Of a stretch of DNA of 64,000 nucleotides, positions 43,156 through 52,177 are shown piece by piece. Every line of letters starts with the position of its first letter. Position 1 is the stretch's first letter. Both the position numbers and the translations under genes were made by a program. Under the pieces are notes generated by a model. It saw only the letters and a program-made list of their open reading frames with translations, was not told the DNA's origin and made no database searches. Source of the stretch: Streptomyces sp. NBC_00510 (GTDB lineage: Bacteria > Actinomycetota > Actinomycetes > Streptomycetales > Streptomycetaceae); assembly GCA_036013505.1 (NCBI GenBank), contig CP107851.1:682001-746000 (forward strand). Reading direction: 5' to 3'.

Positions 43156-45509
43156 GCGCGCTCGGCGCGGTGGTGCGCTCGGGGGTGGGACGCCGCCGGG
43201 TGCAGACCCTGGTGATCGGGCTCGCCACGATGATGGCGGTGGCCGCCTCCGTCCTCGGCGGATCGCTGCTCGTGGTGTCCGGCGCGCCCTTCGAGGACGC
43301 CTTCGCCAGGCAGCACGGCGCGCACCTGTCCGTGCAGTTCGACGCGGGCAAGGTGAGCGCCGGGCAGCTGTCTGCGTCCAGGGACGCCGAAGGGGTGAGC
43401 GGTGCGGCCGGGCCGTTCCGTACGGCGACGGTCACCCCGCGGTCCGACGGGGCGGGCCCCGGATGGCCGATGACCGTGGTCGGCCGGGGCGATGCCGGCC
43501 GGGACGTGGACGAGGTGGCGCTGCTCGGCGGGCGGTGGCCCACGCGCGACGGCGAGATCGTGCTGTCCGCCGACTCCTCGCTCATCCCGACCATGGACAT
43601 GGAGATCACCTTCCCCGATCTGTCCGGCGGCCCGGCGCTGACAGTGGTCGGTGTGGCCCGTTCGGTCACGCAGACCGCTGACGCCTGGGTGGTTCCGTCC
43701 CAGATGGCGGCGCTCACCGCGCCCGGCAGCGCCGGCTACCAGATGTTGTACCGCTTCACCGACGCGGGCACCGCCGCGCAGATCACCGCGGGCGGCAAGG
43801 CCGTGACGGGATCCCTGCCGCCGGGATCGGCAGTCGGCGAACAGTCATGGCTCACCGTCAAGAAGAGCGCCGAGCGCGACACCGCCCTCTACGTCCCGTT
43901 CCTCGTCGCGTTCGGCGCCCTGGGCCTGGTCATGTCGGTGCTCATCGTCGGCAACGTCGTCGCGTCGGCCGTCGGCATGGGGACGCGGCGCATCGGCATC
44001 CTCAAGGCCCTCGGCTTCACCCCGGCCCAGGTCGTGCGGGCCTATGTGGGGCAGGCGCTGATCCCGGCCGCCGTCGGCACGGCCCTCGGTGTCCTCGCCG
44101 GCCACCTGCTCGCCGTCCCCGTACTGGCCGAGACCGGGGAGGTGTACGGCACCGTGTCCCTGGCCGTCGCGCCCTGGGTCGACCTGGCGGTGATCGCCGG
44201 GGTGCTCGTCCTGGTGGCGGCGACCGCGTGGGCGAGTGCCTGGCGGGCCGGCCGGCTGCGTACGGTCGACGCGCTCGCCGTGGGGCGTACCGGTTCGGCG
44301 GGGCGCGGCCGGTGGGCGGCCCGCCTGGCGGGACGGCTGCCGTTGCCGCAGCCGGTGGCCCTGGGCCTGGTCCGGCCCTTCGTGCGGCCCGCCCGCGCGC
44401 TGGCGATGGGCACGGCGATCCTGTTCGGCGCCGTCGCCGTCACGTTCACCGTGGGGATGAGCGCCTCGCTCGGCCAGGTGATGAAAGCCAGGGCCCACGA
44501 CGCCGCCGATGTCGTCGTGCCCGCGCCCTTGCCGGACTTCGGGCCTCAAGGCCCCGGCCCGGAGAAACAGCCCGCCCAGCCCTCAGCCGATCCCGCCGCA
44601 GTCGCCGCGGCCATCGGGACCGCCGCGGGAACCGCGAGGTACTACAGCACCGCGACGGTACGGGCGACCGTGTCCGGCCTGACGGGCACCGTCGACGTGA
44701 TCGCCTTCACCGGCGACGCCTCCTGGGGCGGCTACACGATGGTCTCGGGCCGCTGGATCGACGGGCCAGGCGAGGCCGTGGTCCCGACCCCGTTCCTGAC
44801 CGCCACCGGTACCCGCACCGGCGACACCGTCACCCTGAACGGCCTGGCCGAGCCGGTCACGGTCAGGATCGTCGGTGAGGTCCTGGACACCCGCAAGGGC
44901 GGCATGCAGGTCTTCACCGAGGCCCCGACCCTGGCGTCCGCGCATCCCGACCTGACGGAGACGAGCCATCACATCGCGGTCGCGCCGGGCACCGACGTGA
45001 CCGGCTACGTCAAGGCGCTGAACAAGCACCTGGGACCGCTGGGGGTCACCGCCCGGGCCGGCGGGCTCGACTCGGGCAGCGACATGGTCGTCACGCTCAA
45101 CGCGTTGTCCGTGATCCTCACGCTGATGCTCGTCGCCGTCGCCGCGCTCGGCGTGCTCAACGGCGTACTGCTCGACACCCGCGAGCGCGTCCGGGAGCTC
45201 GGTGTCCACAAGGCGCTCGGCATGACCCCCCGGCAGACCGTCGCGATGGTCATCACCTCGGTCGTCGTGACCGGACTCGTCGCGGGCGCCCTGGGCGTTC
45301 CACTGGGCGTGGCCCTGCACGGCTGGGTCATCCCCGCGATGGGCGACAGTGTGGGGCTGCGCCTGCCCGGTTCCGTCATCGCCGTCTACCACGGGGCCGA
45401 ACTGCTGCCGCTCGCGCTCGGCGGCCTGCTCATCGCCACCTTGGGCGCGCTGCTGCCCGCCGGCTGGGCCGCCGGGGCCCGCACCGCCACGGCACTGCGC
45501 ACCGAGTAG
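43152..45509 (+). CDS. FtsX-family ABC transporter permease
   Basis: A 785-residue permease with two FtsX/MacB-type modules. Helix groups lie near residues 15-40, 250-360, 420-440 and 650-780; the coupling motifs RIGILKALGFTPAQVVRAYVG and REL-GVHKALGMTPRQTVAM lie in the first and last module. Large extracellular domains lie between helices one and two of each module. This long two-module form is common in Streptomyces beside LuxR-type two-component systems. It overlaps the ATPase gene by four bases. A role in resistance to membrane-active compounds is inferred from that context. Confidence 0.93.
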   Translation: MSALGAVVRSGVGRRRVQTLVIGLATMMAVAASVLGGSLLVVSGAPFEDAFARQHGAHLSVQFDAGKVSAGQLSASRDAEGVSGAAGPFRTATVTPRSDGAGPGWPMTVVGRGDAGRDVDEVALLGGRWPTRDGEIVLSADSSLIPTMDMEITFPDLSGGPALTVVGVARSVTQTADAWVVPSQMAALTAPGSAGYQMLYRFTDAGTAAQITAGGKAVTGSLPPGSAVGEQSWLTVKKSAERDTALYVPFLVAFGALGLVMSVLIVGNVVASAVGMGTRRIGILKALGFTPAQVVRAYVGQALIPAAVGTALGVLAGHLLAVPVLAETGEVYGTVSLAVAPWVDLAVIAGVLVLVAATAWASAWRAGRLRTVDALAVGRTGSAGRGRWAARLAGRLPLPQPVALGLVRPFVRPARALAMGTAILFGAVAVTFTVGMSASLGQVMKARAHDAADVVVPAPLPDFGPQGPGPEKQPAQPSADPAAVAAAIGTAAGTARYYSTATVRATVSGLTGTVDVIAFTGDASWGGYTMVSGRWIDGPGEAVVPTPFLTATGTRTGDTVTLNGLAEPVTVRIVGEVLDTRKGGMQVFTEAPTLASAHPDLTETSHHIAVAPGTDVTGYVKALNKHLGPLGVTARAGGLDSGSDMVVTLNALSVILTLMLVAVAALGVLNGVLLDTRERVRELGVHKALGMTPRQTVAMVITSVVVTGLVAGALGVPLGVALHGWVIPAMGDSVGLRLPGSVIAVYHGAELLPLALGGLLIATLGALLPAGWAAGARTATALRTE

Positions 45510-45534
45510 GAGGCCGGGTTCAGGGATCGTGCCT

Positions 45535-45567
45535 CCGGTCCCCACCGCAGGGAGCGGTGGGGACCGG
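45535..45567 (+). terminator. terminator after the ABC exporter operon
   Basis: CCGGTCCCCACCGC (45535-45548) pairs perfectly with GCGGTGGGGACCGG (45554-45567), a 14-base-pair stem with a five-base loop, 25 bases after the permease stop. Confidence 0.85.
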
Positions 45568-45614
45568 TCGGCTGGTTCCCGCCGTCTGGCGCGGGAGGCG
45601 GGAGTGATGGAGTC

Positions 45615-45760
45615 TCAGACCTCCAGCTCGATGATCTTGAACTGGAATCCCGTCGGGGTGACGGCGGTGCGCCGCCACCCGGATGCGGCGAAGAGAACGT
45701 CGAACTCGGGGAGGTCACGCTCCTGCCCCGACAGCATCGCGAGCATGTGCAACTGGCTCA
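45615..45760 (-). pseudogene. C-terminal remnant of an O-methyltransferase cut by an IS element
   Basis: On the minus strand this frame reads LHMLAMLSGQERDLPEFDVL, then FAASGWRRTAVTPTGFQFKI and ends IIELEV. This is the closing segment of hydroxyneurosporene/O-demethylpuromycin-type O-methyltransferases, whose family reads DLHML near this point. It breaks off exactly where the IS630-type inverted repeat begins, and no upstream part is found beyond the element. The transposon insertion, perhaps with a deletion, destroyed the gene. Confidence 0.7.
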
Positions 45761-46865
45761 CTGACCTTGGCTGATCATGTCGTTGGTGCTATGCCGTATT
45801 CATGGGCACTGGGCGAGGGGCCGGTGACTTTCACCGGGTGCGGGAGCAGAGGCGTCTGACGGCGGGCCAGTTATTCGAACAGGGTGGCCGGTCGGATGCG
45901 GAGATCGCGCGCATGCTGGGGGTGAGCGCGCAGGCGGTGCACAACTGACACCACGCCTGGAACCAGGACGGTTCGGAGGCCCTGCTCGGGCACGGGATCG
46001 CCGGCGCGCAGTGCGCCCTGGACGAGAACCAGCGCCAGGACCTGAGGCAACTACTGCGGGCCGGCGCCAAGGACTACGGCTTCGCCACCGACGGCTGGAC
46101 CCTGGCCCGGGTCCGCCGCGTGATCATCGAACGGTTCTCGGTGGTCTACGGCTCCCTGTCAGGGGTCAGCCGACTGCTGCACCGCATGGGCTTCACCCCG
46201 CAAGTGCCCGCCCGCCAAGCCGTCGAGCGGGACGCGCATGCGATCCAGGAGTGGGTGGAGACCGAGTGGCCGGAGATCGAAAAAGGAGGGCCTCCGGAGC
46301 CTGGCTCTGCTTCCAGGACGAGGCCGGAACCTCGCTGACCGGCGCCGTTGTCCGTACCTGGGCACCGGCCGGGCAGACCCCGGTGCTGACCGTTGTCAAA
46401 GGCCGCCAGCCGAAACTGTCCATGGCCGCCCTGGCCTGCTACCGCCCCGGCGAAGCCCCCAGGCTGATCTACCGAACCCGCACCGGCTGGTACCGCGACC
46501 GCGACCTGATCCCGCTGCTCGACAAGGCCCACCAGACCCTCGGCGCCCCGATCGTGCTGATCTGAGACAACCTGGCCGGACACCACAGCCGCTGGATGCA
46601 ACGCTCGATCGACGGCCGCGACTGGCTGACCGTCCACTACCTGCCCGCCTACGCCCCCGACCTCAACCCCGTCGAACAAGTCTGGGCCCACCTCAAACGC
46701 ACCGCCCTGGCCAACCTCGCCGCCCTCAACCTCGACGAACTCACCCACGCCGTTCGAACAGGACTCCGCCACATCCAGCACCGCCCCGCCCTACTGACCG
46801 CCTTCCTCACCCACACCGGACTCGAAATCCACCCAACATCAACCTGATCAGCAAAGCTCAGAGAG
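45757..46865 (+). mobile_element. IS630-family insertion sequence, inactive
   Basis: An element of about 1.1 kb. Its left end holds CTGACCTTGGCTGATCA (45761-45777) and its right end the inverse TGATCAGCAAAGCTCAG (46845-46861), matching at 15 of 17 positions; weaker matching extends outward a few bases. It contains one decayed transposase gene. IS630 elements insert at TA; I could not identify a clean TA duplication at the ends, so exact borders are uncertain. The left end interrupts a methyltransferase gene. Confidence 0.8.
45802..46847 (+). pseudogene. IS630-family transposase with two nonsense codons and a frameshift
   Basis: Frame one starts at ATG 45802 with a helix-turn-helix (SDAEIARMLGVSAQAVHN), meets TGA at 45946 where a Trp is expected, and continues through LHRMGFTPQVPARQAVERDA. 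Near 46279-46284 (GAAAAAGGAGGG) it shifts by -1 into the catalytic frame. That frame gives LCFQDEAG (first Asp), then LI-stop-DNLAGHH (second Asp, with TGA at 46563 again replacing Trp) and PDLNPVEQVWAHLKR (final Glu). The DDE triad is intact. The A-run followed by a Shine-Dalgarno-like GGAGGG could be a programmed frameshift site, but the two stops make the element inactive unless suppressed. Confidence 0.85.
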
Positions 46866-46894
46866 TCCTCCTAGGGTGCGTATCGAGTCATGCT

Positions 46895-47263
46895 TTAGTG
46901 GCGCAACAGCCAACGCCAGCGCGGCTGTTCGAGCACGACCGACGTCGCGGCCAGCGCGGTTGCGACGACCGCGGCCCACGTGGGCCACGCGAACCACGGC
47001 GCCACCGCTGCGGCGGCCACTTCGAGGAGCACGAGCAGGAGCATCGCTGCGCCGGGGATCGCCACCGGCGGGTCGAAGGGGCGGTCGCCGGGTGTTCCGA
47101 CGACGGCCGGAAGTCCGATCAGCAGGACCAGCGCGGCGGTCGCGACCGCCCAGTCGACCCGGTGCAGCGCCCACGGAGTGGCCGTCCAGCCGATCAGTTC
47201 GGTCAGGAACCGTAGCCCGGAGGCGGCGTTGGTGCGGTTGGGGGAGTCGGCCGCCTGGGTCAT
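46895..47263 (-). CDS. small membrane protein, DUF2568-like
   Basis: A 122-residue protein with four hydrophobic segments (WAVATAALVLLIGLPAVVG, PGAAMLLLVLLEVAAAAVAP, WAAVVATALAATSVVL) and a start NRTNAASGLRFLTELIGW that resembles the YrdB/DUF2568 family. GGGAGGGAGC stands directly before ATG 47263. It overlaps the TetR-type gene upstream by four bases, so it may be the regulator's target. Function unknown. Confidence 0.75.
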   Translation of the reverse strand: MTQAADSPNRTNAASGLRFLTELIGWTATPWALHRVDWAVATAALVLLIGLPAVVGTPGDRPFDPPVAIPGAAMLLLVLLEVAAAAVAPWFAWPTWAAVVATALAATSVVLEQPRWRWLLRH

Positions 47264-47571
47264 GCTCCCTCCCCGGCATGGAGCGGCGCCGTGCCGGGCC
47301 CGCCGTTGGCGGCCTCGGGTCGCATGCCGTTGATGAGCGTGTCGACGACGAACCGGTGGCTGTCGGCGGGGTCGCGCTCCGTCTGGAAGGCATCGTTGCT
47401 GTCGAGGCCGACGAACCCGTGGATGACGGTGCACAGGGCCCGGACCGACGGTGTCCGCACGCCGACCCGCCCGGTCGGCAGGCCCATGGTCGGGCCGGCG
47501 AAGCCGAGTTCGTCGGCGAGTTCCGACGCGGCCGCACTGACCGTGGCCCGGTCGAGTCCGGCCCTAGGCAC
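47260..47571 (-). pseudogene. TetR-family regulator with an internal deletion
   Basis: A 103-residue frame. The first 42 residues (GLDRATVSAAASELADELGF ... TMGLPTGRVGVRTPS) are a TetR helix-turn-helix of the kind with a WHG C-terminal domain. The next residues jump straight to VRALCTVIHGFVGLDSNDAF and SHRFVVDTLINGMRP, which belong to the C-terminal ligand domain of such regulators. About 90 residues, including the end of the recognition helix, are missing in frame. The protein could still be made from GTG 47571 but is unlikely to work normally. It overlaps the hydrolase gene by eight bases. Confidence 0.65.
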
Positions 47572-48391
47572 GGGCCGTCTTCAGGAATGAGCGCACCAGG
47601 CCGACCACTGTCGACGGGAACTGGACCTGCGGGTAGTGGCCCGCCCCCGGGAGCATCTCTAGCCGGCCGACACCCTCCGGCAGCGCGGCCACGATGGCCT
47701 CGCCTTCGGCCTTCGGGTCACTCCAGTCGGGATCTAGGGTGCCCATGACGACCAGGACCGGGCAGTGCACGTTGCCGAGTTGGGCACCGGCGTCGGCGGC
47801 GCTGTTCATCTGCTTCTGCAGGGCCTTCATCCGGCCCGGCTCGTGCAGCATGGCGTCGGTGCGCTCGAGGCTCGCGGCCCAGTCCGCCGGGCGCGGCTCC
47901 GGGGTCGCGAGCTCCAGGTATCTCCGCCACTTCTTGTGGCTTCCGAGCATCGCGACGGCCGAGATCGCGGTCGCGGCCTTGCGGTAGCGGGACACGCCCA
48001 GGGCGCTCAGTGAATATTCCACCTTGCGGGTGAACGGCGCCAGTTCGACGACGGCGCTCACGAGCGCCGGCGCCTTGGCAGCGGCGATCGTCGCGGCACC
48101 GCCGGAGATGGAGTGGCCAACCAGCACTGCGGGACCGCCGAGATGCTCGATCAGTGCGATCAGGTCGCCGGCGATGTCGGTGCGGGTGTAGGAGGGCCAC
48201 GTCGCGGTCGACTCGCCGCTGCCTCGCAGGTCCACGGCCGCGACCCGGTAACCGGTGGCCACCAGCTCTGGAACCATGAACCGATAGGCGTCGCGGCTCT
48301 GGCCGATCCCGTGCGCAAGCACCATCAGCGGCCCGGAGCCGGTCACCTCGTAGGCGATGGTGCCACCTTCCACGTTCAGGAACTCAGTCAT
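47564..48391 (-). CDS. alpha/beta hydrolase
   Basis: A 275-residue alpha/beta-hydrolase-fold enzyme. The oxyanion/HG motif is in MVLAHGIGQSRDAYRF, the nucleophile serine in VLVGHSISGGAA, the acid in VVMGTLDPDWSDP and the catalytic histidine in PGAGHYPQVQFP. ATG 48391 is chosen because GGAG lies six bases upstream. Downstream are a damaged TetR regulator and a DUF2568 membrane protein, likely one transcription unit. Substrate (ester, lactone or epoxide) unknown. Confidence 0.9.
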   Translation of the reverse strand: MTEFLNVEGGTIAYEVTGSGPLMVLAHGIGQSRDAYRFMVPELVATGYRVAAVDLRGSGESTATWPSYTRTDIAGDLIALIEHLGGPAVLVGHSISGGAATIAAAKAPALVSAVVELAPFTRKVEYSLSALGVSRYRKAATAISAVAMLGSHKKWRRYLELATPEPRPADWAASLERTDAMLHEPGRMKALQKQMNSAADAGAQLGNVHCPVLVVMGTLDPDWSDPKAEGEAIVAALPEGVGRLEMLPGAGHYPQVQFPSTVVGLVRSFLKTARA

Positions 48392-48433
48392 GTCGATCTC
48401 CGTAGTCAATCTCGATAGTGCCGGGTCAGTCAG

Positions 48434-48832
48434 TCAGCGCGCGAACTTCTCGATGGCTGCCGGGGTGACGGGGGTGAAGAAGTTGACGAGGTTGCCGTCG
48501 GGGTCGCGGAACAGCAGGGACCGGTTGCCCCAGGGCATGGTGGTGGGCTCGGTGACGAAGTCGGTGACGAAGCCGGTGAGGTTCTGGTGGACGCGGTCCA
48601 CGTCGTCGACGAGGAATTCGGTGATGACGCTGTGGTTGTCCGCCGGGCGGGCCGAGCCCGGGGCGAACAGCGGGACGGTGCGGGTTCCGGCGATGGCGAG
48701 GGTGGCGCCCGCGGTCCTGAGCTCGGCGAAGTCCTCGGTGGCCCATGTCGCCCGCGCCCCGGTGGCTCGCTCGTAGAAGTCGACGAGGCCGGCGACGTCG
48801 CCGGTGATGATGCGGATCGAGACGAAGTCCAT
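48434..48832 (-). CDS. VOC-family (glyoxalase-like) protein
   Basis: A 132-residue vicinal-oxygen-chelate protein made of two beta-alpha-beta-beta-beta modules. The first has FVSIRIITGDVAGLVDFYER, the second VITEFLVDDVDRVHQNL and the closing LLFRDPDGNLVNFF typical of the glyoxalase/bleomycin-resistance group. AAGGAG is well placed before ATG 48832. It faces the divergent WYL regulator 95 bases away, which probably controls it. Confidence 0.88.
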   Translation of the reverse strand: MDFVSIRIITGDVAGLVDFYERATGARATWATEDFAELRTAGATLAIAGTRTVPLFAPGSARPADNHSVITEFLVDDVDRVHQNLTGFVTDFVTEPTTMPWGNRSLLFRDPDGNLVNFFTPVTPAAIEKFAR

Positions 48833-48927
48833 GGGAATCTCCTTGGCTGTGCCGGTGGTCGTTGCATGTCGCAGGCTAGGAGAAATAGAGGACACAATCG
48901 GTCCCGTATTCGGGTTAGGCTGGGAAT

Positions 48928-49917
48928 GTGTCCCGCCCCACTGTCCGCGTGCTGACCCTCCTGGAACTGCTGCAGTCCGGCGGCACCCGCACTGTGGCGG
49001 AGCTCGCCGAGCGACTCGGTGTGGAAGGGCGCACGGTGCGGCGGTACGTGGACCAGTTGATCGACCTCGACGTGCCGGTGGAGTCGGTACGGGGCCGCTA
49101 CGGGGGGTACCGGCTCGCCCCCGGGTACCGGCTCCCTCCGCTCATGCTCAGCGACGACGAGGCACTGGCGGTGCTGCTCGGCCTGGTCGCCGGCCGCCGG
49201 GCCGGGCTGACGACGACGGAACGCACGGCAAGCGAGACGGCATCGGCGAAGATCCGGCGGGTGCTGCCCCAGCACATCGCCCACCGCCTCGACACCCTCC
49301 TGGAAGCTCTCGCCTTCACCGACCAGCCCGGTGAGTTCGACACGCCGGACGGCGAGGTTCTGCTCACCCTCGCCGATGCGGTGCGCCACCGCCGGCCGGT
49401 CTCGATCCGTTACACCGACCGCGGCGGTGGGCGCAGTGAACGCACATTGCACGCGTACGGGATCGTGGCCCATGCGGGCCGGTGGTACGTCACGGGCAAG
49501 GACGCCCGGCTCGACGAGGACCGAACCTTCCGCCTCGACCGCATCGCGGACGCGCGGACCCTGCCGGGCTCGTTCGAAGCGCCCGAGGACCTCGATCCGG
49601 CGCGGCGTGTGGTGACGGCGTTCGCCACGGCCGAGTACCGGCATGAGGTGACCTTGCGGATCCACGGCACGGTCGCACAGATCCGTGCCCACCTTCCGGC
49701 CAGTGTCGCGAGCCTGGAAGAGGACGCGCCTGTGACGGGCGAGGACCAGGCGGCCGAACGCTGGCTGCGCGCCGAGCTGCGGGCGGAGCGGCTGGACTGG
49801 TTGCCGCCGGTACTCGCCTCACTCGACCGGCCGTTCGTCATCGAGCGTCCCGCCGAACTGCGCGACATGGTCACCGCGTTCGCCGGTCGCCTCGCCTCCT
49901 ACGCCCGCGACGCCTGA
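48928..49917 (+). CDS. WYL-domain (DeoR-like) transcriptional regulator
   Basis: A 329-residue regulator. An N-terminal winged helix-turn-helix (VRVLTLLELLQSGGTRTVAE, LAERLGVEGRTVRRYVDQL) is followed by a WYL domain with SIRYTDRGGGRSERTLHAYG, VAHAGRWYVTGKD and RTFRLDRIADA, and a C-terminal extension (WCX-like). WYL domains bind nucleic acid or nucleotide ligands. GTG 48928 is the natural start. It is divergent from the VOC-family gene, its likely target. Confidence 0.92.
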   Translation: MSRPTVRVLTLLELLQSGGTRTVAELAERLGVEGRTVRRYVDQLIDLDVPVESVRGRYGGYRLAPGYRLPPLMLSDDEALAVLLGLVAGRRAGLTTTERTASETASAKIRRVLPQHIAHRLDTLLEALAFTDQPGEFDTPDGEVLLTLADAVRHRRPVSIRYTDRGGGRSERTLHAYGIVAHAGRWYVTGKDARLDEDRTFRLDRIADARTLPGSFEAPEDLDPARRVVTAFATAEYRHEVTLRIHGTVAQIRAHLPASVASLEEDAPVTGEDQAAERWLRAELRAERLDWLPPVLASLDRPFVIERPAELRDMVTAFAGRLASYARDA

Positions 49918-50193
49918 CAGCGCGAACAGCCGGCGCCCATTTCGTGGCGACGATCGGTCAGCATGGACATGACTCACCCCCGCTGGGGAGGCGTCCTGCG
50001 CCGACCCCCGCCGCACCCTCGAGCACCCGACCTCTACTGATCTTGCCGTGGAGGCGGAACGCCGAGTCGTCGCCGTTCGCGAGCCCTCGAACTGCTGCCG
50101 CAGCCGCGCGGGATGCGGGCCGTGATCGCCGATCGGCAGAAACGGCGATCAACTCCCACTCCACATATGTCAGTTGCACTCGCGTCATGCACA

Positions 50194-50712
50194 ACGACTC
50201 CCCTCGGCGACGTCAGCCACCGCGCCCTCCTCACCCACCAGGGCAAGTACCAGGCTCGCACCGCCGGCGACGCCATCGGCGCGCGTGCCGCCGGACGCCC
50301 CCTGGACGTCGCCCCGTGGGGCGACCACGCCACCACGGCCGATCAGCACGCCGTACCGCAGGTCTTCTTCACCGACCCCGAAGCCGGCGCGGTGGGCCTG
50401 TCCGCAGCACAGGCCGAGCAGGCCGGTCTCCCCGTCAAGGTCGTCGACCTGGACTTCACCGCCGCCCAGGGCGCCAACCTCTACGCCGACGGCTACCGCG
50501 GTCACGCCCGGATGGTCGTCGACACCGACCGCCAGGTCCTGCTCGGGGTGACCTTCGTCGGCCACGGCGTCAGCGAACTGCTGCACTCCGCGACCGTCGC
50601 CGTCGCGGGCGAGATCCCCCTCAAGCGGCTGCGGCACGCCGTCGCCTGCTTCCCCACCATCAGCGAGATCTGGACGTTCCTCCTCGCCGCGTACCACCGC
50701 GACGGTGACTGA
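50194..50712 (+). pseudogene. C-terminal fragment of a pyridine nucleotide-disulfide oxidoreductase
   Basis: From about 50194 the frame reads GDVSHRALLTHQGKYQARTA, then VPQVFFTDPEAGAVGLSAAQ and HGVSELLHSATVAVAGEIPL, ending in FPTISEIWTFLLAAYHRD. This is the last third of mercuric-reductase/lipoamide-dehydrogenase-like flavoproteins: the end of the FAD domain plus the dimerisation domain. The NAD- and FAD-binding parts, about 300 residues, are absent. Upstream codons (50113 onward) have no homologous look. The region from 49918 to 50193 holds nothing else. Confidence 0.75.
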
Positions 50713-50935
50713 CGGCGTTGTGCCGGGCGCATGCGTTCAGTCCCCGGGGGCGTGACGGCAACGCAGGACTGGGTCCCTCACCCGTGCAGGCGCCGACAGT
50801 CCTGCCCGTCTGGATGAGCAGGAATGGCCCACCGGGCGGTTCGTGAGAAGACTGGTGCGGTGGCCAAACGCGGCCGCACCGCCGGGCGTCGCTGAGGCCG
50901 TCCGGTGCCGTGACAGCCTGGATAGGAACCGGATC

Positions 50936-51373
50936 ATGAGCCTTGAGGTTGCGGTCGTCCGCGAGGCGGACGACGAGATGGTCGAGGCGTTCACCCGCCT
51001 GCTGCCCCAACTGTCCCGCAGCGCCGCCCCGCTGACCCACGAGACGCTGCGACGGCTCCTGGCCGCCGAGGCGAACACCGTGCTGGTGGCGCGGGTCGAC
51101 GGCCGCGTCGTCGGGACGCTCACGCTGGTCCTGTTCCCCCTGCCGACCGGGATGCGGGCCTGGATCGAGGACGTGGTGGTCGATGAGGCCGCCCGCGGTT
51201 ACGGCGTCGGGGCCGCCCTCACCGAGGAGGCGGTACGCCTGGCCGACGCGGCGGGAGCCCGCACGGTGGATCTCACCTCGCGCCCCTCGCGGCAGGCGGC
51301 GAACCGGCTGTACGAGCGGCTCGGCTTCGAGGTACGGGACTCCCGCGTCTTCCGCTACACCCTGCAGCACTAG
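50936..51373 (+). CDS. GNAT-family N-acetyltransferase
   Basis: A 145-residue acetyltransferase. The acetyl-CoA loop is in WIEDVVVDEAARGYGVGAAL near residues 76-95, after TVLVARVDGRVVGTLTLVLF, and the C-terminal motif B reads SRQAANRLYERLGFEVRDS. ATG 50936 is preceded by AGGAA. The acceptor (small molecule or protein N-terminus) cannot be predicted. The 220 bases upstream hold no gene. Confidence 0.9.
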   Translation: MSLEVAVVREADDEMVEAFTRLLPQLSRSAAPLTHETLRRLLAAEANTVLVARVDGRVVGTLTLVLFPLPTGMRAWIEDVVVDEAARGYGVGAALTEEAVRLADAAGARTVDLTSRPSRQAANRLYERLGFEVRDSRVFRYTLQH

Positions 51374-51435
51374 TCACGGCGGTTTCCCCGTACGCCGTGC
51401 GGAACCGTGCGGTCCCCGCGTACGTCGTATCCGCC

Positions 51436-51942
51436 GTGATCAAAGAACCCAGACGACGCCTGCCCGGCGCCACGCTGCTCGCCGTCCCGCTCGCCGCTCT
51501 GCTGCTGTCGTGCTCTGCCCCATCGGACACCGGCACCGACCGGGCAGCCGGCGACACCCCCGCGCCGGTGGCCGCTTCGGCGTCCGCGTCCGCGTCTGCT
51601 CCGGCTGCCGAGCCGGCGGGACCGGTGGAGAAGGTACGCGACGCCTTCGCCACCTTGCAGGCCACCTACCACTCCGGCTGCACAGCCACCACGTCCCGGG
51701 GCGAGTGTGAGTACTTCCTGACCCGGGTGCACACCGAACTCGTCGAACTCGACGCCGCGATGAAGGCCGACCCGCAGGGCCCTGGCCATTTCCGCGAGCC
51801 CCTCGCCTGGATGACGGATCTGCGCGGTGTCCTCGGCGCGGACACCGCCTTCGAGAACCTCAAGGCGCACCAGGACGAACTCGTGGCGACGCGCGACCGG
51901 ATCAACCGCTGGATGCAGGGCCACCCCGAGGACTACCGCTGA
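51436..51942 (+). CDS. putative lipoprotein of unknown function
   Basis: A 168-residue protein whose first 26 residues make a lipoprotein signal: positively charged IKEPRRRLPG, hydrophobic ATLLAVPLAALLLS and a cysteine in the lipobox LLLSC. A low-complexity linker of Ala/Ser (PAPVAASASASASAPAAEPA) follows, then a helical domain (VEKVRDAFATLQATYHSGCT ... VHTELVELDAAMKADPQG) with two cysteines that could pair. GTG 51436 is preferred over GTG 51397 because it gives the classical signal length. It is expected on the outer face of the membrane; no function is recognised. Confidence 0.75.
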   Translation: MIKEPRRRLPGATLLAVPLAALLLSCSAPSDTGTDRAAGDTPAPVAASASASASAPAAEPAGPVEKVRDAFATLQATYHSGCTATTSRGECEYFLTRVHTELVELDAAMKADPQGPGHFREPLAWMTDLRGVLGADTAFENLKAHQDELVATRDRINRWMQGHPEDYR

Positions 51943-52177
51943 GCCGCTGTTCGGACAGCGGGAGAGTTCGCCGGCAGGCGAGGGGCACCGTGGGCCGACG
52001 ACCCGGATGCCCCGCCTCGTCCGAACGTTCGGCAGCACTCACGTGCAGCCGAGGCCGCCCCTTTGTCGCGACGCCTCAACAAGCCGTCGGGCAGCGCGTT
52101 GCGGATGCGCCCGAGCACTGCGAAGGCTGAGCGCAACTCGGTGGCGTCCGGGGTGGGAGTCGGGAAGGCTTGCGCGC

